This document shows positions 61,892 through 64,000 of a stretch of 64,000 nucleotides of DNA, in pieces. The notes under the pieces were generated by a model. The model ran no database searches. It was not told the origin of the DNA and was given only the letters and a program-made list of their open reading frames with translations. The position numbers were made by a program, and so were the translations under genes. Source of the DNA: Calendula officinalis (lineage: Eukaryota; Streptophyta; Magnoliopsida; Asterales; Asteraceae); contig OY970824.1 in NCBI GenBank assembly GCA_963853835.1, positions 70,628,372 to 70,692,371 of the forward strand. The letters run 5' to 3'. Within the stretch, counting starts at the first letter, position 1. Each line of letters starts with the position of its first letter.

Positions 61892-62665
61892 TGTTGGAAT
61901 TATTAATTAATATTAATATATACATATATATATATTAATTAATACTTGCAAGTTGGCAAGTTCCCACATTGGTGGGGGGGGGAAGAACATTAAATGGGTT
62001 TATAAGGCACTTAATTCTTTAAGCTTTCAAAGGCTTTAGTGGAGGATTAAAGGCTAGACCCACACGCGCGCCGAGCCGAGACCGATGACGCGAAATGGCG
62101 CGATTTAGGCGCGATTTAGGCGCACTTTGCACTTCGCACGACGCATCGGTCGCTGGGAGCTGAGGAGCTTTTATTTTTGGTCGTGTGTTTGAGAAGACTG
62201 TAACGTCTGGGTATTAAAACTGGTTGATGACTTTGGTCGTTGTAACGTTTTTGGTTTATGACCATATCAGTTAAAACGTCTGGCTTAATGGTCAACATTA
62301 ATCCCGAGCAATTACAGTTTTGACACATTGGGTTCACTATAAAACTGGCTCGAGGCTCAGTCTAGAACACACCGAAAAAACACACATTCTCTCTCAATTG
62401 CTCCTGCGTTCTTGTGCTCTGTACCTTCCTGTTTCTAATTAAACACTTTGTGTTGTTTGGTGATTCTTGGCTGTAAGAACTTACCAGCGTACTGCATCAA
62501 ATCCTGGGGTGATACGTAGAGGCTAACAACATACAGCACGTATAAACCTTAAAGGATAGGAATCCCATTCCGTACAGTTTGATTCTCGTCGATTTTCAGG
62601 TTTGCATGTTCATTTTGGTTCTTTGATTATTACTAACATTGTTACAGAATATAAAATATTCAACA
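61892..62665 (+). repeat. Copia-2 3' LTR, full length (774 bp)
   Basis: It begins TGTTGGAATTATTAATTAAT and ends ATTCAACA before TSD GCTTA. The first about 155 bp (to GGAT before TAAAGGCTAG at about 62049) have no counterpart in the 5' LTR. Confidence 0.93.
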
Positions 62666-62670
62666 GCTTA

Positions 62671-62891
62671 TAGGTTATCGAATTCTTCTAATTCTCTTTT
62701 TTTGTCAAATGATATTTGGCTAATTTGTCCCCTTTTCTGTTTTCCTCTACCAATATGAAACCATATTATGTGCACGTTTATTAATTTTATCGACGCTCGT
62801 GTACATCTCAATGTTGACCAAGTCTTATTGGTCAATAATTTGGAGTTGGTTTAACAATTTATTAAATAACATATCCTTATTTGTTATTTAA
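62671..62891. other. Host flank, nothing recognised
   Basis: This short AT-rich sequence joins the right target duplication of Copia-2 to the Helitron relic. It would be continuous with sequence left of 48158 before insertion. Confidence 0.5.
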
Positions 62892-63400
62892 CTAGTAGAG
62901 GACGGTATTGCATGGATTTTTATATGACACCCAAAAGATTATTTATATTAATAAAAATTTCAATCGTACAATATGTAATTATATGCATAATCTATCATCC
63001 AAAAAACTTTAGGGTAAACATAAATATTATATAATCCATTATTTTGAAAATTTAAGTTTCATTTAAAGTTGAAACATAGTTATACAGAAAAATATTAATA
63101 ATACTACTACTTTAGTTGATGTGTATACAACGTCACAATTGAATTTTTTTATTAGTTTCACTAATATTTTGGAGTTATCGTGTGATGTACCTCTTGATAA
63201 TGTCACATAAAGTTGTCCATGCAAGAACACTAACTCTAATAGATAAACACCAACGTTTGCAATTGCCTACTCTTAAGCTTTATTTATCATTATAGCAAAT
63301 CTAAGCATAACAAAAAAAGTTTCCTCTTCAGTTTGAATGGGAACATGTCGTTTTCAATTGGGCAAAGAGGAACTCTTAGGCAAAAACATTTAGATGCATG
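62892..63400 (-). pseudogene. Decayed Helitron helicase, C-terminal end
   Basis: On the minus strand, 63300-63170 translates to NVGVYLLELVF followed by HGQLYVTLSRGTS. This is the C-terminal signature of the Pif1-type helicase in Helitron RepHel proteins (usually NVGVYLP..HGQLYVALSR). Upstream, about 63350-63318, is FPFKLKRKLF, also typical. Stops and frame changes interrupt the rest, including the INK-GQ region. A CTAG followed by T at 62895-62892 is a plausible 3' end. The Rep domain would lie beyond the window. Confidence 0.72.
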
Positions 63401-64000
63401 TCGGTTCACGTATCACCCTAAGGCTAACAATATGAAGAGTCACCCGACTTTGAACTGCTCATCAACGGGTAGACATTATAAGATATCAAATTTGGCCCGG
63501 CGAGAACTCTAGGAACATCACACTTTCCACAAGGCCAAAATGTAGAGAACGTTGATAGTTAACCAAAAAAAACCCCGAAGAAAAATACAGTTAAACATTA
63601 TATTTCTATTGTGTGATTGTATGTATTTATCTACTAAGCAGTTTTCAGTGAAAGGATAAAATAGAAAGTTAGAAAGTAACAAATGTTATAAAGAGTTTTT
63701 GTTTACTTTAAATATATGTCAATAAGCTTAATAATTCAAAAATCAAATACCAAAATTGTTAAATAACAATAATAACCATAATAATAATAAGTGCCTAGCT
63801 GACTAATGTATTTATGCATATGGGTAATGGGGTGTTATAGTTTTTACGTGTTTTTTTTTTATTCTACAACTCTGCGAAGTTGGCTTATAAAAATTGTAGT
63901 GGGTGAATTTTCATTTTATTAGAACCTCGAGCTTACAAGTGCAGAATCTTTGTCTTAAGAATATAAACTTTGAAAATATTAACTTCACGTCATCTCAGAA
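63401..64000. other. AT-rich right edge, probably more Helitron relic
   Basis: No intact ORF. It may include further degraded helicase sequence to about 63560. Beyond that nothing is recognised. Confidence 0.35.

Larger units (their letters stand above)
48163..62665 (+). mobile_element. Copia-2 LTR retrotransposon, split by a Gypsy insertion
   Basis: The TSD is GCTTA (48158-48162 and 62666-62670). The 3' LTR is 774 bp (61892-62665), preceded by a polypurine tract. The 5' LTR (48163-48769) lacks the first roughly 155 bp. Gag-protease (48845-50074) and integrase-RT-RNase H (58483-61383) are separated by the Gypsy element 50121-58482. Shared LTR sequence differs at about seven positions plus one 12-bp duplication (extra GCGATTTAGGCG in the 3' LTR). 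Confidence 0.93.

Overview
This is a plant nuclear window. Genes have many introns with GT..AG borders, introns are AT-rich, and the mobile elements are typical of flowering plants. The organism is most likely a eudicot of the daisy family (Asteraceae): the Copia element at 31498-42270 carries a third ORF of a type I recall as abundant in Tanacetum-like genomes. That family call is an inference. The exon models were derived by eye from splice sites and protein conservation.

Left part (1-24 kb), gene-bearing. At 391-1100 there is a small independent snoRNA gene: Site II, telo-box and TATA promoter elements, then a box C/D snoRNA candidate and a clear U24 snoRNA. Three complete protein genes follow. 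The first is mitochondrial branched-chain 2-oxoacid dehydrogenase E1-beta (minus, 13 exons, 375 aa). The second is a PBL16-like receptor-like cytoplasmic kinase (minus, 6 exons, 378 aa). The third is chloroplast chaperonin 60 beta (plus, 13 coding exons, 608 aa). Their introns and flanks hold many small non-autonomous DNA transposons with visible target duplications. These include a recurring group of hAT-like MITEs built almost wholly from CCGG- or GGATACG-type subterminal repeats with 8-bp duplications, Stowaways with TA duplications, and three elements sitting in (TA)n tracts of Cpn60 intron 9.

Middle part (24-48 kb), no host protein gene recognised. It holds two tRNA-derived SINEs (one with a perfect 15-bp target duplication) and several MITEs. 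A 10.8-kb Copia element with an env-position ORF interrupts a Tourist-like MITE. There is also a Helitron 3' end, a Stowaway containing two other Stowaways, and a three-level nest (PIF/Harbinger deletion derivative, hAT-like MITE, Stowaway). A third SINE lies near 47.7 kb.

Right part (48-64 kb). A second Copia element (48163-62665) is split by a nearly intact Ty3/Gypsy chromovirus (50121-58482, TSD ATAAG). LTR divergence counted by eye (about 7 differences in 600 bp against about 8 in 1740 bp) agrees with the nesting order. The window ends in a decayed Helitron helicase on the minus strand.

The most unusual signal is a short motif, TACTACTGRT and its reverse complement. It is strewn through the LTRs, the noncoding spacer and several coding parts of the first Copia element, is read in more than one frame, and is a candidate cis-acting sequence system of that element.
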